From positions 2,666,001-2,730,000 of the forward strand of contig OZ253584.1 of assembly GCA_965263165.1 (NCBI GenBank): a stretch of DNA of 64,000 nt. Reading direction: 5' to 3'. Positions 8,720-17,387 of the stretch are shown here, in pieces (the first letter of the stretch is position 1; every line of letters begins with the position of its first letter). The notes beneath the pieces are model-generated. The model saw only the letters and a program-made list of their open reading frames with translations. It was not told the DNA's origin and did no database searches. Both the position numbers and the translations under genes were made by a program. This stretch comes from SAR202-VII-2 sp965263165. Its GTDB lineage: Bacteria; Chloroflexota; Dehalococcoidia; Lucifugimonadales; SAR202-VII-2.

Positions 8720-10183
8720 TCAGCCGGAGCCCTGCCGCGGCTCTGCCGCCGAGGGCCCGGCGGCAAGGGGCGCCCCGCCGCCCAGCGGGCAGGCGCCGCA
8801 GGCCAGCCAGCGACAGCCGCGCCGGTAGACGTGGATCATGCCCTGCTGCTCCCTGGCCCCGGCTCTGATGGGACCAGCGTCCGCGAGTGCCCTGGAGCGG
8901 AACTCCCTCGTCAGCTCGTTCTCCTCCCCTCTTGGCAAGACGGCATAGGCGTCCTGGGCCGCCCTGGCTAGGGGGCGGTCTCTGCGCCGCAGCGCCAGGG
9001 AGTAGAAAAACGGCAGCATGACGTTGACCGTCATGTCTAAGGCCCTGCCGCGGCCCACGAGCGTCCCGCCAGCGGCCCCCTTCACCGTAAGCGCCTCCAG
9101 CAGCCCTCCACCGCTCCCGGCCCTCACCAGCGCTTCCAGGCCGCTCACCAGCCCCGTGGGAAGCCAGCGGTGCAGCAGCAAGGCTGCGCCCAGAAGCCGG
9201 GGCCGGGGATGATTGGCCGGCCTTAGGCCCCCCAGCCTCCAGTCGGACGCCCGCAGCACCGGAGGAACGCAGCCGGCGGCTGCGGACGCCTCCGAAAGCC
9301 CGGAGGCGTCCATCAGCACATCACTCAGCCACTGGGCTCTGGTCCTGCCGGGGAGGGCCAGAGCCCGCCGGCGAAGCCACGAGTACGGAAGCATCAGGGC
9401 CAGCCGGCGGAAGGGCTCGCGATTGGCGCTGTACCCCAGCGCGTCCATCAGCCCGCCGTACAGCACCTCTTCCTCCAACGCGTGGGCCGTCCGCAGCCGG
9501 AACCTGCGCGCCTTCTCTCGAAAACGGGCGTCTCCGGCCCTCTTGAGCGCCTCCTCCACCCGCTCCCGGCCCAGCCGCAGCAATGCGTCCCCGCACGGAT
9601 AGCCCCCGATTGCGTCAACGCTGGCTGCCTCCGCGCCTCGGCCCTCCAGGGCCACGGTGGGCGCCGTTATGCCAAGCTCCAACTGAGCGGCGCCGCCGCC
9701 CCGAAACACCACGTGGAGCATCACGTTGTTGTAGCGGGGGTCCCGGTGGTGGCCGTGCTCCCGCCACCCCGACGGATGCCGGTGCACTTCCACGTCGCCC
9801 ACAACCAGGCGGCCGCCGCTCGTCCTTGCGACTGCGTCCCGAAAGTCCGGCCCCGGGCCGCGGCCCCGCCGACCCGGCGACACGATCCTCAGACGTTCTC
9901 CATCAGCCTCGACGGCGACGCCCCGACGCACGGCGGACTCCCATAGGTTCCAGAGGTCCGCCTCAGGGGGAGCGCCAGGGGCGTAGCGGGATGGCCGCTC
10001 TCTAACCACCGGCGGCCCCGCCAATGCCGCCTCCCGGTTAGCCCGCGGCACCCCTGTCGGCGCCGGCGTAGCGGAAGCCAGCCTCCCCAGCGATACGGGA
10101 TAGGATCGACCGGTTGACGCCCCGATCGCGTGGCGGGCTGCGTCCTCACTGACAACTGCCGGCAGTGTCACGCGCGCCTCCAA
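8720..10183 (-). CDS. DUF2851 family protein of unknown function
   Basis: Recognised by the family core at about 74-170: LWNLWESAVRRG, then IVSPGRRGRGPGPDFRDA, GDVEVHRHPSGWREHGHHRD and PRYNNVMLHVVF. The function is unknown; conserved D, E and H residues suggest a metal- or nucleic-acid-related enzyme but this is not shown. The frame begins at TTG 10183, one base after the stop of the HTH gene, so translation may be coupled. The first 70 residues have no family similarity, and part of the DNA (10038-10130) is a duplicated piece of the HTH gene in another frame. The true start may therefore be internal, for example the GTG at about residue 43. Confidence 0.8.
   Translation of the reverse strand: MEARVTLPAVVSEDAARHAIGASTGRSYPVSLGRLASATPAPTGVPRANREAALAGPPVVRERPSRYAPGAPPEADLWNLWESAVRRGVAVEADGERLRIVSPGRRGRGPGPDFRDAVARTSGGRLVVGDVEVHRHPSGWREHGHHRDPRYNNVMLHVVFRGGGAAQLELGITAPTVALEGRGAEAASVDAIGGYPCGDALLRLGRERVEEALKRAGDARFREKARRFRLRTAHALEEEVLYGGLMDALGYSANREPFRRLALMLPYSWLRRRALALPGRTRAQWLSDVLMDASGLSEASAAAGCVPPVLRASDWRLGGLRPANHPRPRLLGAALLLHRWLPTGLVSGLEALVRAGSGGGLLEALTVKGAAGGTLVGRGRALDMTVNVMLPFFYSLALRRRDRPLARAAQDAYAVLPRGEENELTREFRSRALADAGPIRAGAREQQGMIHVYRRGCRWLACGACPLGGGAPLAAGPSAAEPRQGSG
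10038..10130 (-). pseudogene. Duplicated C-terminal remnant of the HTH gene, inside the DUF2851 5' end
   Basis: Read in a different frame from DUF2851, this stretch encodes GVNRSILSRIAGEAGFRYAG and ends in TAA. This matches GISQSMLSRIAEEAGFRYGE at the C-terminus of the adjacent HTH protein. In-frame stops lie just upstream, so only about 30 codons remain. It is best explained as a partial tandem duplication whose tail was overrun by, or gave rise to, the 5' end of the DUF2851 frame. Confidence 0.7.
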
Positions 10184-10184
10184 G

Positions 10185-10436
10185 TCAATCCGCGGCTCCG
10201 GCGTGTGGTTCGCCGTAGCGGAAGCCAGCCTCCTCAGCGATGCGGGACAGCATCGACTGGCTGATGCCGCGGGGGCGGTAGGCGCCCCGCTCCCACTCGC
10301 TGATGGTCTGCTGCCGAGTTCCCAGGAGACCCGCCATCTCCGCCTGGGACAGGCTCAAATGACGCCTCAGGGCTTGCACCCTCTCCGGGTCCCAGGCGGC
10401 GGACGCCGGGCGTCTGCGCTGCGGATAGTCAACCAT
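10185..10436 (-). CDS. Small XRE-type helix-turn-helix DNA-binding protein
   Basis: 83 residues from ATG 10436 (MVDYPQRRRPASAAWDPERV). The core LRRHLSLSQAEMAGLLGTRQ and TISEWERGAYRPRG is a Cro/C1-type HTH, with SQAEMAGLLG as the first helix and the recognition helix around RQQTISEWE. The tail SQMLSRIA-type helix ends in FRYGEPHAG. The longer frame to 10709 runs into the promoter of the divergent reductase gene and is not accepted. It probably regulates its own operon (with DUF2851) or the divergent aldo/keto reductase; the target is not known. Confidence 0.8.
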   Translation of the reverse strand: MVDYPQRRRPASAAWDPERVQALRRHLSLSQAEMAGLLGTRQQTISEWERGAYRPRGISQSMLSRIAEEAGFRYGEPHAGAAD

Positions 10437-10569
10437 GACGCCAGAGTACACGAAACCGTGTAGCCCATCAAGAAGGAGCGCTCCTGCAAACTGTTTCCAC
10501 CGGCCCTGCCAAAACGCGCAATGCGGGCGAAGACCGTGTAGAATCGCACTGAGAAACCGAGGAGGCCAC

Positions 10570-11523
10570 ATGGAGACCAGAACGTTCGGAGGGCTTTGGG
10601 ACGTCAGCGCGCTGACCCTGGGCGGCGGCGGCATCGGCCAGGTGTGGGGCGCGACGACGAGGGAGGAGGCCGTGGCCACGACCCGGGAGGCGGTAGAAGC
10701 TGGGATCACGCTGTTGGACGTGGCGCCCCTCTATGGCCAGGGAGAAGCGGAGGCCGTGATTGGCGAGGCCTTCGGGGGCAGCCTGCCCCCAGGAGTCCGC
10801 GTGAGCACCAAGTGCCGGCTCGACAACCGCCCCGCCACCGAGGTCGCCGCCACCCTGGAGGCCAGCCTGCGGGAGAGCCTGCGGAGAATGGGTCTCGATC
10901 GCGTCGACGTCTTCTTCCTCCACAGCCAAGTTATCCAGGACGACGTCGAAAACCCGCATCAGAGCACGCCATTGAGTCTACTTCGGGAAGCGGCCGCGCC
11001 GGCGCTCGAGATGATGCGGGAGCAGGGTTGGATCGGCGCCTGGGGCATGTCGGCCATCGGAGTCCCATCGGCGTTGCTCCAGGTCCTGGAGGACGGCCCG
11101 GCGCCGCAGGCAATCCAGGCCATCGCCAACTGCCTGGATTCACCCGGCGCTCTCAGACGCTACGACGAGCCGGACCGCCCCCGGGACATCATTGAGGCGG
11201 CGGTGCGACGGGGCGCCGCGGTCATGGGCATCAGAGCAGTGCAGGCCGGCGCCCTCACCGACGCGCTGGACAGGCCTCTCCCCGACGACCATCCGGAGAT
11301 TGTCGATTTCCGCCGCGCCGCGCCCTTCCGGGCCATTGCCCAGGAGATCGGGGAAGCGCCCGCCGCACTGGCGCACCGGTACTCCCTGTCGATGAAGGGC
11401 GTCGACACCGTGGTGCTGGGCGTCAAGAACCGGCGGGAGCTTCGGGAGGGCGTCGAAGCGGCGGAACGAGGACCCCTGGACTCGGAGCTGATGGCCTGCA
11501 TCGACCAGGCAGTGGGCCGTTAG
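10570..11523 (+). CDS. Aldo/keto reductase family protein (aldose/fucose dehydrogenase-like)
   Basis: NAD(P)-dependent oxidoreductase with a TIM barrel, 317 residues. Catalytic tetrad positions can be seen: Asp in LLDVAPLYG, Tyr in the same motif, Lys in VRVSTKCRLD and His in VDVFFLHSQV. The C-terminal cofactor-binding part has TVVLGVKNRREL. It resembles D-threo-aldose 1-dehydrogenase-type enzymes more than the second reductase at 16376-17329. ATG 10570 follows GAGGAGGCC. A -10-like TAGAAT is at 10539-10544. Divergent from the HTH gene. Confidence 0.88.
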   Translation: METRTFGGLWDVSALTLGGGGIGQVWGATTREEAVATTREAVEAGITLLDVAPLYGQGEAEAVIGEAFGGSLPPGVRVSTKCRLDNRPATEVAATLEASLRESLRRMGLDRVDVFFLHSQVIQDDVENPHQSTPLSLLREAAAPALEMMREQGWIGAWGMSAIGVPSALLQVLEDGPAPQAIQAIANCLDSPGALRRYDEPDRPRDIIEAAVRRGAAVMGIRAVQAGALTDALDRPLPDDHPEIVDFRRAAPFRAIAQEIGEAPAALAHRYSLSMKGVDTVVLGVKNRRELREGVEAAERGPLDSELMACIDQAVGR

Positions 11524-11633
11524 CACTGGACGCGCGCCTTTCAAGAAGACCCTTGCAGAACCGGCGCTGCGCGCAAACGGCGCCATTCCCACCGGCGATG
11601 CCTCGCATCAACCCGGTGGTGTGCGACGCAATC

Positions 11634-11657
11634 CCTGCCCCCGGCTACGGGGGCAGG
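11634..11657. terminator. Perfect 10-bp hairpin between convergent genes
   Basis: CCTGCCCCCG and CGGGGGCAGG pair perfectly over the loop GCTA. It sits between the aldo/keto reductase and the LLM gene, which converge. It has the same CCTGCCCC/GGGGCAGG arms as family C hairpins elsewhere in the window. No T tract follows. Confidence 0.5.
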
Positions 11658-11762
11658 TTGGGGTAAAGATCGCCGGGTAGCTCGGGAAACTCGGCGCAGG
11701 AGTTGTGCAAAGGTTTCTCATAGGACGGGGTCTCGCCCCGCATTCGCCCAGGGATGGCCCCA

Positions 11763-12737
11763 TCAATCCTGGGCATGAGTTGCTACGGGGCCTTCCAGCA
11801 GCGGCAGCACCTCCCGGGTAAACGTCTCGAGTTGCTCTAAGTAGCGGAACGAGGCGAACCGCACGACCACGGTCCCGGCCCCTGCCCTGGCGTACTGCGA
11901 CATGCGCTCGGCCACGGCTTCAGGCCTGCCGAATGGCCCCCACCGGTCGCCCCAGTGGTTCACCCCGTAGTAGCGCATCAGAAAGGCGTTGGCCTCCTCC
12001 GACGCCCTTCCGGCGTCGGCGTCTAGGGCTACGGTCATGTAGAAGACCGTCTGGAACTCGGCGGGGTCCCTGCCCTCCTCCCTGGCGTAGTCCCATACAG
12101 CGTCCCGGATGGCCGCAAACTCCTCGGGGGAGGCCGTGATGGATATGAACCCATCTCCCAGGCGAGCCGCCCGCCGGAGCTGGCGCTCCGAGCCCGTATG
12201 GCTGTGGCAAGCCGTCAGCAGCGGCGCGCTCCCGTTGTAAGGCAGGGGACGCACGGTCACCGGGTCGAAGCAGAAGTGGCGGCCCTCATAGGCAAACTCC
12301 CATCCGGTCCACAGGCCGCGAAGAATCTGGATTGTCTCCTCCAGGCGGGCCCCGCGCTCGCCGGGGGGCACACCCGCGGCGGCCCATTCCCGCCGCATCT
12401 CCTCGGTGAACGCGCCTCCAACACCCATGCCGAGCACCAACCGCCCCCGCGATAGGTAGTCCACGGAGCCGATGACGTGCGCCAGCGGAACGGGATGCCT
12501 GAGGCTGGGTAGCAGGACCGCCGTGCCCAACCTTAGGCGGCTGGTTCGTGCGGCAATGGCCGCCAGCGTCGTCAGAGGGTCCAGCCGGGGCTTCGACGTG
12601 ATGCTGTCTCCCACCCACGCGGAGTCGAATCCTGCGGACTCGGCCAGCTCCGCCATGGCCAGCAACAGTCCGGGGTCGGGAGGCCCGCCGTCCTGGGTCT
12701 CGAGGCCTCTGGTTGGCAACAGAACGCCGACGCGCAT
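11763..12737 (-). CDS. LLM class (luciferase-like) oxidoreductase, probably F420-dependent
   Basis: TIM-barrel flavin/F420 oxidoreductase of 324 residues. Family features: LAESAGFDSAWVGDSIT near 30-47, ARTSRLRLGTAVLLPSLRHP near 65-85, and SRGRLVLGMGVGGAFTEEM near 96-114, the phosphate-contacting region. The C-terminal half has VERMSQYARAGAGTVVVRF-type sequence. The substrate is unknown. With the PPOX protein it hints that the organism makes coenzyme F420, though no F420 biosynthesis gene is visible. Confidence 0.87.
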   Translation of the reverse strand: MRVGVLLPTRGLETQDGGPPDPGLLLAMAELAESAGFDSAWVGDSITSKPRLDPLTTLAAIAARTSRLRLGTAVLLPSLRHPVPLAHVIGSVDYLSRGRLVLGMGVGGAFTEEMRREWAAAGVPPGERGARLEETIQILRGLWTGWEFAYEGRHFCFDPVTVRPLPYNGSAPLLTACHSHTGSERQLRRAARLGDGFISITASPEEFAAIRDAVWDYAREEGRDPAEFQTVFYMTVALDADAGRASEEANAFLMRYYGVNHWGDRWGPFGRPEAVAERMSQYARAGAGTVVVRFASFRYLEQLETFTREVLPLLEGPVATHAQD

Positions 12738-12847
12738 GGAACCCTCCTAGGATGCCTTTGAGCCCATCCTACACGCTGCCATACCCGGCAGCAGCCCGCT
12801 CAGTGCCCCTTGCGCCCATGTTGAAGCCAAATCCAGACTGGAAACGG

Positions 12848-12876
12848 TTGACGAATCGCGGGAATCGTGAGATAAA
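12848..12876 (+). promoter_or_regulatory. Candidate promoter of the DUF5679 gene
   Basis: TTGACG (12848-12853), 17-bp spacer, GATAAA (12871-12876). This predicts a 5' leader of about 35 nt before the start at 12920. Confidence 0.4.
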
Positions 12877-12919
12877 CGATGTAGCCTTGTCCATCTGGCC
12901 TTGCCTCCAGGAGGGTTCC

Positions 12920-13060
12920 ATGCAGGGATACTGCGTCAAGTGCCGAGCTTCGCGAGACATCAAGGACGCCAAGTCCATCACTATGAAGAACGGCCGCCCC
13001 GCGACGCAGGGCGCCTGCCCGGTGTGCGGCACCAAGATGTTCCGGATCGGCAAAGCGTAG
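12920..13060 (+). CDS. DUF5679 family small zinc-ribbon protein
   Basis: 46-residue protein with two CxxC pairs: YCVKCRASRDI near the start and ACPVCGTKMFRI at the end, with the conserved centre TMKNGRPATQG. This is the DUF5679 pattern, common in Chloroflexota and Thermoplasmata, of unknown function and probably binding one zinc. GGAGGG lies 5 bases before ATG 12920. The longer frame from 12713 is not accepted, because upstream residues do not fit the family and overlap the likely promoter. Confidence 0.88.
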   Translation: MQGYCVKCRASRDIKDAKSITMKNGRPATQGACPVCGTKMFRIGKA

Positions 13061-13650
13061 CCGAGCCGCCAGCCAACTGTCCGGGGGCTGACGCCCATCC
13101 AAGCGTCCGCCCCCCGGCAATGGTTGTCTCCGGCGCTGGCCGTATTGCTCTAGCTACGGAACGAGACTCCCTGCTAGGGAGCGTCGGTCTATTACGCAGC
13201 CCCTTTGTTGCGAGCGTCAAGGGCAAGGGGCTGTTGCGATAAACGGGAGGTGGAATCTGCGGACTCTTCCCCTCGCGCGTTCCCATAGAACCGGGCTCTC
13301 CCAGCGCGGCCCCCGCTCCCTTCAACTGGATACTTGAGCGCCTCCCCGGTCAGGCGCCCCAGGAGTTTCCGTCTGACCGTTCACGAAGAAATCTGCCTGC
13401 CCTGGCTCGCGCCAAGCCCGCCGCGGCCAGTCTTTCCTTTGCCCTGGATGCCCATCTGCGCCGACCTTCTGAGCGCGTGCGCGAACAGCGCCCGAAGTCG
13501 ATTATTTCCCGGTAGGCCTCGGTGAGGCGGCCCGTGTTCCGTTAAGGGGTTTGCAGCCCCAGCGGGGCGAGGGTGGTCCAGCAAAGTGCAGGTCCCCGCG
13601 GGGCGCTTCCTGCTCACAATGCGCTGCGCAAGCCTCCACCGGGCAGCCGG
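13061..13650. other. Intergenic region without a recognisable gene
   Basis: About 590 bp. Two hairpins are visible: GACTCCCTGCTAGGGAGCGTC near 13164-13184, and GCCCCTT/AAGGGGC near 13199-13231 with GAGCGTCAAGGG in the loop. Frames covering 13334-13617 have no family features. The region may hold terminators for the converging DUF5679 and GYD genes. Confidence 0.5.
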
Positions 13651-13971
13651 CTACGGCACAGACTTCCTGACCTTGGCCGCGGCCAACTCGTCCAACCGCT
13701 TCAGGTACCGCTCCAACGGTATGGCGGGCAGCGTGGTTATACCCACGGAACCCCGTGCGCCGAGCTCTGCCGAGAGGTGGGTGATGGCGCCGTTGTCGGG
13801 CGCCTCCACGATATTCACGAAGTCGTAGGCGCCAAGCACCGCATACTGGGCCACCAGCCTGCACCCGAACTCTTCGACTTCGCGGTTCACCTCCAAGAGA
13901 CGGTCCGGGTTGGCGTGCAATGTGCGCCGCCCTTCCCTGGTCAGCTTGGTCAACAACACGTAGGTAGACAT
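13651..13971 (-). CDS. GYD domain-containing protein
   Basis: 106 residues from ATG 13971. It begins STYVLLTKLTREGRRTL and contains VAQYAVLGAYDFVNIVEAP, where GAYD corresponds to the family's GxYD signature. It continues ITHLSAELGARGSVGITTLP. This is the small ferredoxin-like GYD fold of unknown function, usually about 100 residues. GAGGGA precedes the start by 8 bases. The longer frame from 14058 adds residues not typical of the family. Confidence 0.85.
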   Translation of the reverse strand: MSTYVLLTKLTREGRRTLHANPDRLLEVNREVEEFGCRLVAQYAVLGAYDFVNIVEAPDNGAITHLSAELGARGSVGITTLPAIPLERYLKRLDELAAAKVRKSVP

Positions 13972-14188
13972 GACAGGGCTCCCTCGGTGAAACCGAGCTA
14001 GAGGGTATGAAGAAAGGACGCCAATGTCAACGAGGGGGAACCCCGGGCGGCCGCTCACTGGACGCCATTAGCGCGTGAAGCGCGGCTTGAAGTATCCAAT
14101 GGCGCCTGGCCAAGCCTGGGCGCCCTACTTCACGCGCGCCGCGCCGTTCGCCGGCGCTCCGTGGGCGGCTAACCAGACTGGAAACATG

Positions 14189-15268
14189 CTAAGAAAAGCG
14201 AAAAACTCTAATTGCCACTGCAGAGGCCAAGGCAATCCATCCCGCCAGGATGGCCATTTCCCCTGGAAACTCCCACAGCGGTCGGCCGTCCAGCGCCACG
14301 CCCCGCAGGGCATCCAGCATCGGCGACAGCGGTAGGTACTCCACGATGGCCCGTAGCACGGTGGGCAGGCTGTCCCTGGGAAAGAACGCCCCCGACAGGA
14401 ACATCATGGGCAGCGCGATGGCGTTGCCCATCCCACTGGCCGCCGCGGCCGTCTTCGAAAGAGCGCCCACTATGAACCCGAGGCTCAGGAACACCAGGTT
14501 GCCGAAGAGAACAATGATGGCAATGGCAATGTAGCTGCCCTCCACTCTGGTGCCGTAGAACAGCACCCCCACTCCCAGAATGACCCCCGCCTGAAGCAGG
14601 GCCATCGCCAGGTACGCCAGAACCTGAGCCGAGAAGAAAGTGGAGATACGCAGGGGCGTGGCCTGAATCCGCTTGAGGATTCGCCGCTCCCTGAACACTG
14701 TGATCGACGAGGCCAAGCCCACGATGGAGTAGACCATGATGCCCATGCCCAAAATCCCCGGCAGAAGGAAGTCGAAATAGTCCGCGCCGGCCGAGTAGAC
14801 GCCCTCTGACTGCAAAACTAGAAGGGTTGGCGCCCCGGCTAGGGTGAGGTTGGCGTCGTCGAGGAATTGTCGAATGACCCCAACAACGAGGCCAGCCGTG
14901 GGGCTGCCCTCGTCGTAAAGGATTGTCACGTTGGCGGGAGGATTGTCCGTCACCCGTTCCTGAAGTCCGGCGGGCACGATGAGAAGGAAACCCAAGTCGC
15001 CGTCGGCAACCTCCTGTCGGGCCATGGCCTCGTCGGTGCGGAACTCCACGTCCAGGACATCGACGTCGGCGAGGTCCCGCAGCAGGCGCTCGGAGAGTGG
15101 GTCCTGTGCGTGATCGACGACGGTGATGGTCGTTACCGGAGCGCCATCGCCGATGAAGAAGCCGAACACGACGACAAACAGAAGGGGAAACGCCAGCGCC
15201 CAGAATACCGCCTGACGGTTCCGAAAAATGATCTTGAGGTTCGCGATGAAGAGACTGGGAAAGGCCAT
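14189..15268 (-). CDS. ABC-2 type transporter permease
   Basis: 359 residues: one N-terminal membrane helix (FWALAFPLLFVVVFGFFIG), a large extracytoplasmic domain to about 165, then five membrane helices. It has the ABC-2 family stretch FRERRILKRIQATPLR before the second helix. It pairs with the ATPase encoded 135 bp upstream on the same strand and presumably exports a lipid, drug or polysaccharide precursor; the substrate is unknown. Confidence 0.87.
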   Translation of the reverse strand: MAFPSLFIANLKIIFRNRQAVFWALAFPLLFVVVFGFFIGDGAPVTTITVVDHAQDPLSERLLRDLADVDVLDVEFRTDEAMARQEVADGDLGFLLIVPAGLQERVTDNPPANVTILYDEGSPTAGLVVGVIRQFLDDANLTLAGAPTLLVLQSEGVYSAGADYFDFLLPGILGMGIMVYSIVGLASSITVFRERRILKRIQATPLRISTFFSAQVLAYLAMALLQAGVILGVGVLFYGTRVEGSYIAIAIIVLFGNLVFLSLGFIVGALSKTAAAASGMGNAIALPMMFLSGAFFPRDSLPTVLRAIVEYLPLSPMLDALRGVALDGRPLWEFPGEMAILAGWIALASAVAIRVFRFS

Positions 15269-15403
15269 GGTCCGGCGCCTCAGTTCATTTCATTGTCTCG
15301 CCGCGGCTGTAGCCACCGCTGCCCGCTTCTGGGCCGGCGCTTGGGCCAACCGACTGTGCCCCTGCGCCGAGTCCTTCCCGGGGAACGAGGGGGTGACGCC
15401 GCC

Positions 15404-16342
15404 CTAATCCCTCAGGCCCCTACCCGTCAGCGACAGGAAGACGTCCTCCAGATTGGACGGCTGAATCTCCAGGTGCTCCAACTCTCCGCCACATCCACCC
15501 ACCCAGTCCAGCAGAGCCGGAAGCGTCCGGGCGGCGTCCGAAGAACCCAATGCGAAACCGGCATCGCCGTCCACTCGCACGTTGACGACGGCGTCCAATG
15601 ATTCCAGGGTCTCTCTGGGAGGCCCTCCTTTGACCACCGCCTTGATCTCGTAGGGAGTTGGCAGGGACTTCACGAGGTTCTGCGGCGCGTCCAGGGCCAC
15701 GATCTTGCCGCGGTCCATAATGGCAACACGGTGGCATAGCTGCTGGGCCTCCTCCATGTAGTGGGTGGTCAGCACCACCGTCCGGCCCTCGCCGTGGATT
15801 TCCAGAATGAGATCCCAGAGGTTCCGACGGGCCTGGGGGTCAAGCCCCGTCGTCGGTTCGTCCAGAAAAACCAACTCCGGATCGTTGAGCAGCGTGGCGG
15901 AAATGGAAAACCGCTGCTTCTGGCCGCCGGAGAGCTTCCCCACCGTTGCGCCGGCCTTGTCGGCCAGATCCATGCGCTGCAACAGGGCGTCGGCAGAGAC
16001 GCGGCGGGGGTAGAAGCGCTGGAAGAGCAGGAGCGTCTCTCGAAGCGACAGATAGTCGAAGTAGTAGGAGGTCTGAAGCTGAATGCCGATGCGCTTCTTG
16101 ACCTCCCTGGCCTGCCGGGGAACATCCATACCCAGGACGCGGATGGCGCCGGCGGACGGCTTCAGCAAGCCCTCGATGCACTCCAGCGTGGTCGTCTTGC
16201 CGGCGCCATTGGGCCCCAGAATGCCGAATATCTCGCCCCGGTGCACCTCGAAGGAAACGCCGTCGACCGCGGTAGCGCCCTCGAACCGCTTGACCAGACC
16301 CTCCACAAGGATGACTGGGTCACGTTCCGGCGCCACGCGCAC
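15404..16342 (-). CDS. ABC transporter ATP-binding protein
   Basis: Cytoplasmic ATPase of 312 residues, partner of the downstream ABC-2 permease. Walker A GPNGAGKTT near 44, signature KLSGGQKQRFS near 137, Walker B LVFLDEPTTGLD near 157, H-loop LTTHYMEEA near 193. The C-terminal 80 residues are a regulatory extension typical of DrrA/CcmA-like exporters. The next gene upstream (aldo/keto reductase) ends 33 bp away on the same strand, so the three may be cotranscribed. Confidence 0.9.
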   Translation of the reverse strand: MRVAPERDPVILVEGLVKRFEGATAVDGVSFEVHRGEIFGILGPNGAGKTTTLECIEGLLKPSAGAIRVLGMDVPRQAREVKKRIGIQLQTSYYFDYLSLRETLLLFQRFYPRRVSADALLQRMDLADKAGATVGKLSGGQKQRFSISATLLNDPELVFLDEPTTGLDPQARRNLWDLILEIHGEGRTVVLTTHYMEEAQQLCHRVAIMDRGKIVALDAPQNLVKSLPTPYEIKAVVKGGPPRETLESLDAVVNVRVDGDAGFALGSSDAARTLPALLDWVGGCGGELEHLEIQPSNLEDVFLSLTGRGLRD

Positions 16343-16375
16343 TCTCCCTGCGCATCGTTGCGAACCAGCGCCTCA

Positions 16376-17329
16376 TCACTCTATCGAGTCGGCGATGTAG
16401 CGTTCGGTTATGCGGTCCAACTCGGCGACTTCGTCCTGGGTCAGCGACCAGCCCGCCGCGGCGGCGTTGGCTCTCACCTGCTCCGGCTTGGTGGCCCCAG
16501 CGATGACCGTGCATACCTGGGGCCGGGCCAGAAGCCAGGCGAACGCCAGGTCCAGAACGGAGCGGCCGCGATCTCCGGCAAACTTCTCGAGCTTGCCCAG
16601 CACCTCGTAGTTCGCGTCGTTCAAGATGCCCTGGAAACGGACGTCGCTCAGACGCGTGCCGGGCGCCGGCTCCTCCCCTACGCGGTACTTTCCCGTGAGC
16701 AAGCCCTTGGCCAGCGGGTAGTAGGGAATGATGCCGACGTTATAGGCCTGGCAGAATGACATCAGGCCTCGCTCGGGCGCACGGTGGTACAAGCTATAGT
16801 GCGGCTGAACGCTGATGTAGGAGTTCAGGCCGAGCGACCGCGATGTCCAGGCTGCCTCGCAGGCCTGCCATGCAAGGTAGTTCGAGCAGCCGATGTACCG
16901 TATCTTGCCCTGTCGCACCATATCGTCGAGGGCGCGGAGCGTCTCTTCGATGGGCGTGTATGGGTCGGGGAAGTGGAGCTGGTAGAGGTCGATGTGGTCG
17001 GCGCCCAGCTTTCGCAGGCTGGTCTCCACCGATTGGACCAGGTGAAGCCTGGACGCTCCGCCTTCATGGGGACCCTGGCCGTAGCGCATTCCGGACTTGG
17101 TCATGAGCACGAGCCGATGACGCTCGCCCTTGATGGCCTTGCCGATGATCTCTTCCGACAAACCGCCGCCGTAGACATCGGCGGTGTCGATGGCGGTGAT
17201 GCCCTCTTCTATTGCGGTCTTCACGACGCGAATGCCGCCGGCCTCGTCAGTGCGGCCGCCAAAGTTATTGGCACCGAGCCCTATGGCCGAGACCTGTAGT
17301 CCGGAATTGCCCACAAAGCGGAACTCCAA
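16376..17329 (-). CDS. Aldo/keto reductase (YajO/Kv-beta-like)
   Basis: 317-residue TIM-barrel NADP oxidoreductase. Catalytic residues: Asp and Tyr in AIDTADVYGGG, Lys in LVLMTKSGMRYG, His in IDLYQLHFPDP. The cofactor motif CTVIAGATKPEQVRANAAAA is near the C-terminus. It begins MEFRFVGNSGLQVSAIGLGA, the usual N-terminus, which supports ATG 17329. Substrate unknown. Confidence 0.9.
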   Translation of the reverse strand: MEFRFVGNSGLQVSAIGLGANNFGGRTDEAGGIRVVKTAIEEGITAIDTADVYGGGLSEEIIGKAIKGERHRLVLMTKSGMRYGQGPHEGGASRLHLVQSVETSLRKLGADHIDLYQLHFPDPYTPIEETLRALDDMVRQGKIRYIGCSNYLAWQACEAAWTSRSLGLNSYISVQPHYSLYHRAPERGLMSFCQAYNVGIIPYYPLAKGLLTGKYRVGEEPAPGTRLSDVRFQGILNDANYEVLGKLEKFAGDRGRSVLDLAFAWLLARPQVCTVIAGATKPEQVRANAAAAGWSLTQDEVAELDRITERYIADSIE

Positions 17330-17387
17330 CCCACACCTCCAATGCGCGTCTGGATGATAGCGAAGCTGAGAGAGCGCGCGACCGGCG

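Noticed and set aside
10437..10709. 92-residue N-terminal extension of the HTH protein
   Set aside because: It overlaps the divergent aldo/keto reductase start and promoter, and XRE proteins of this type begin close to the HTH domain.
13061..13650. Small RNA or riboswitch in the intergenic hairpins
   Set aside because: Two simple hairpins without promoter, tail or recognisable motif do not support a specific call.
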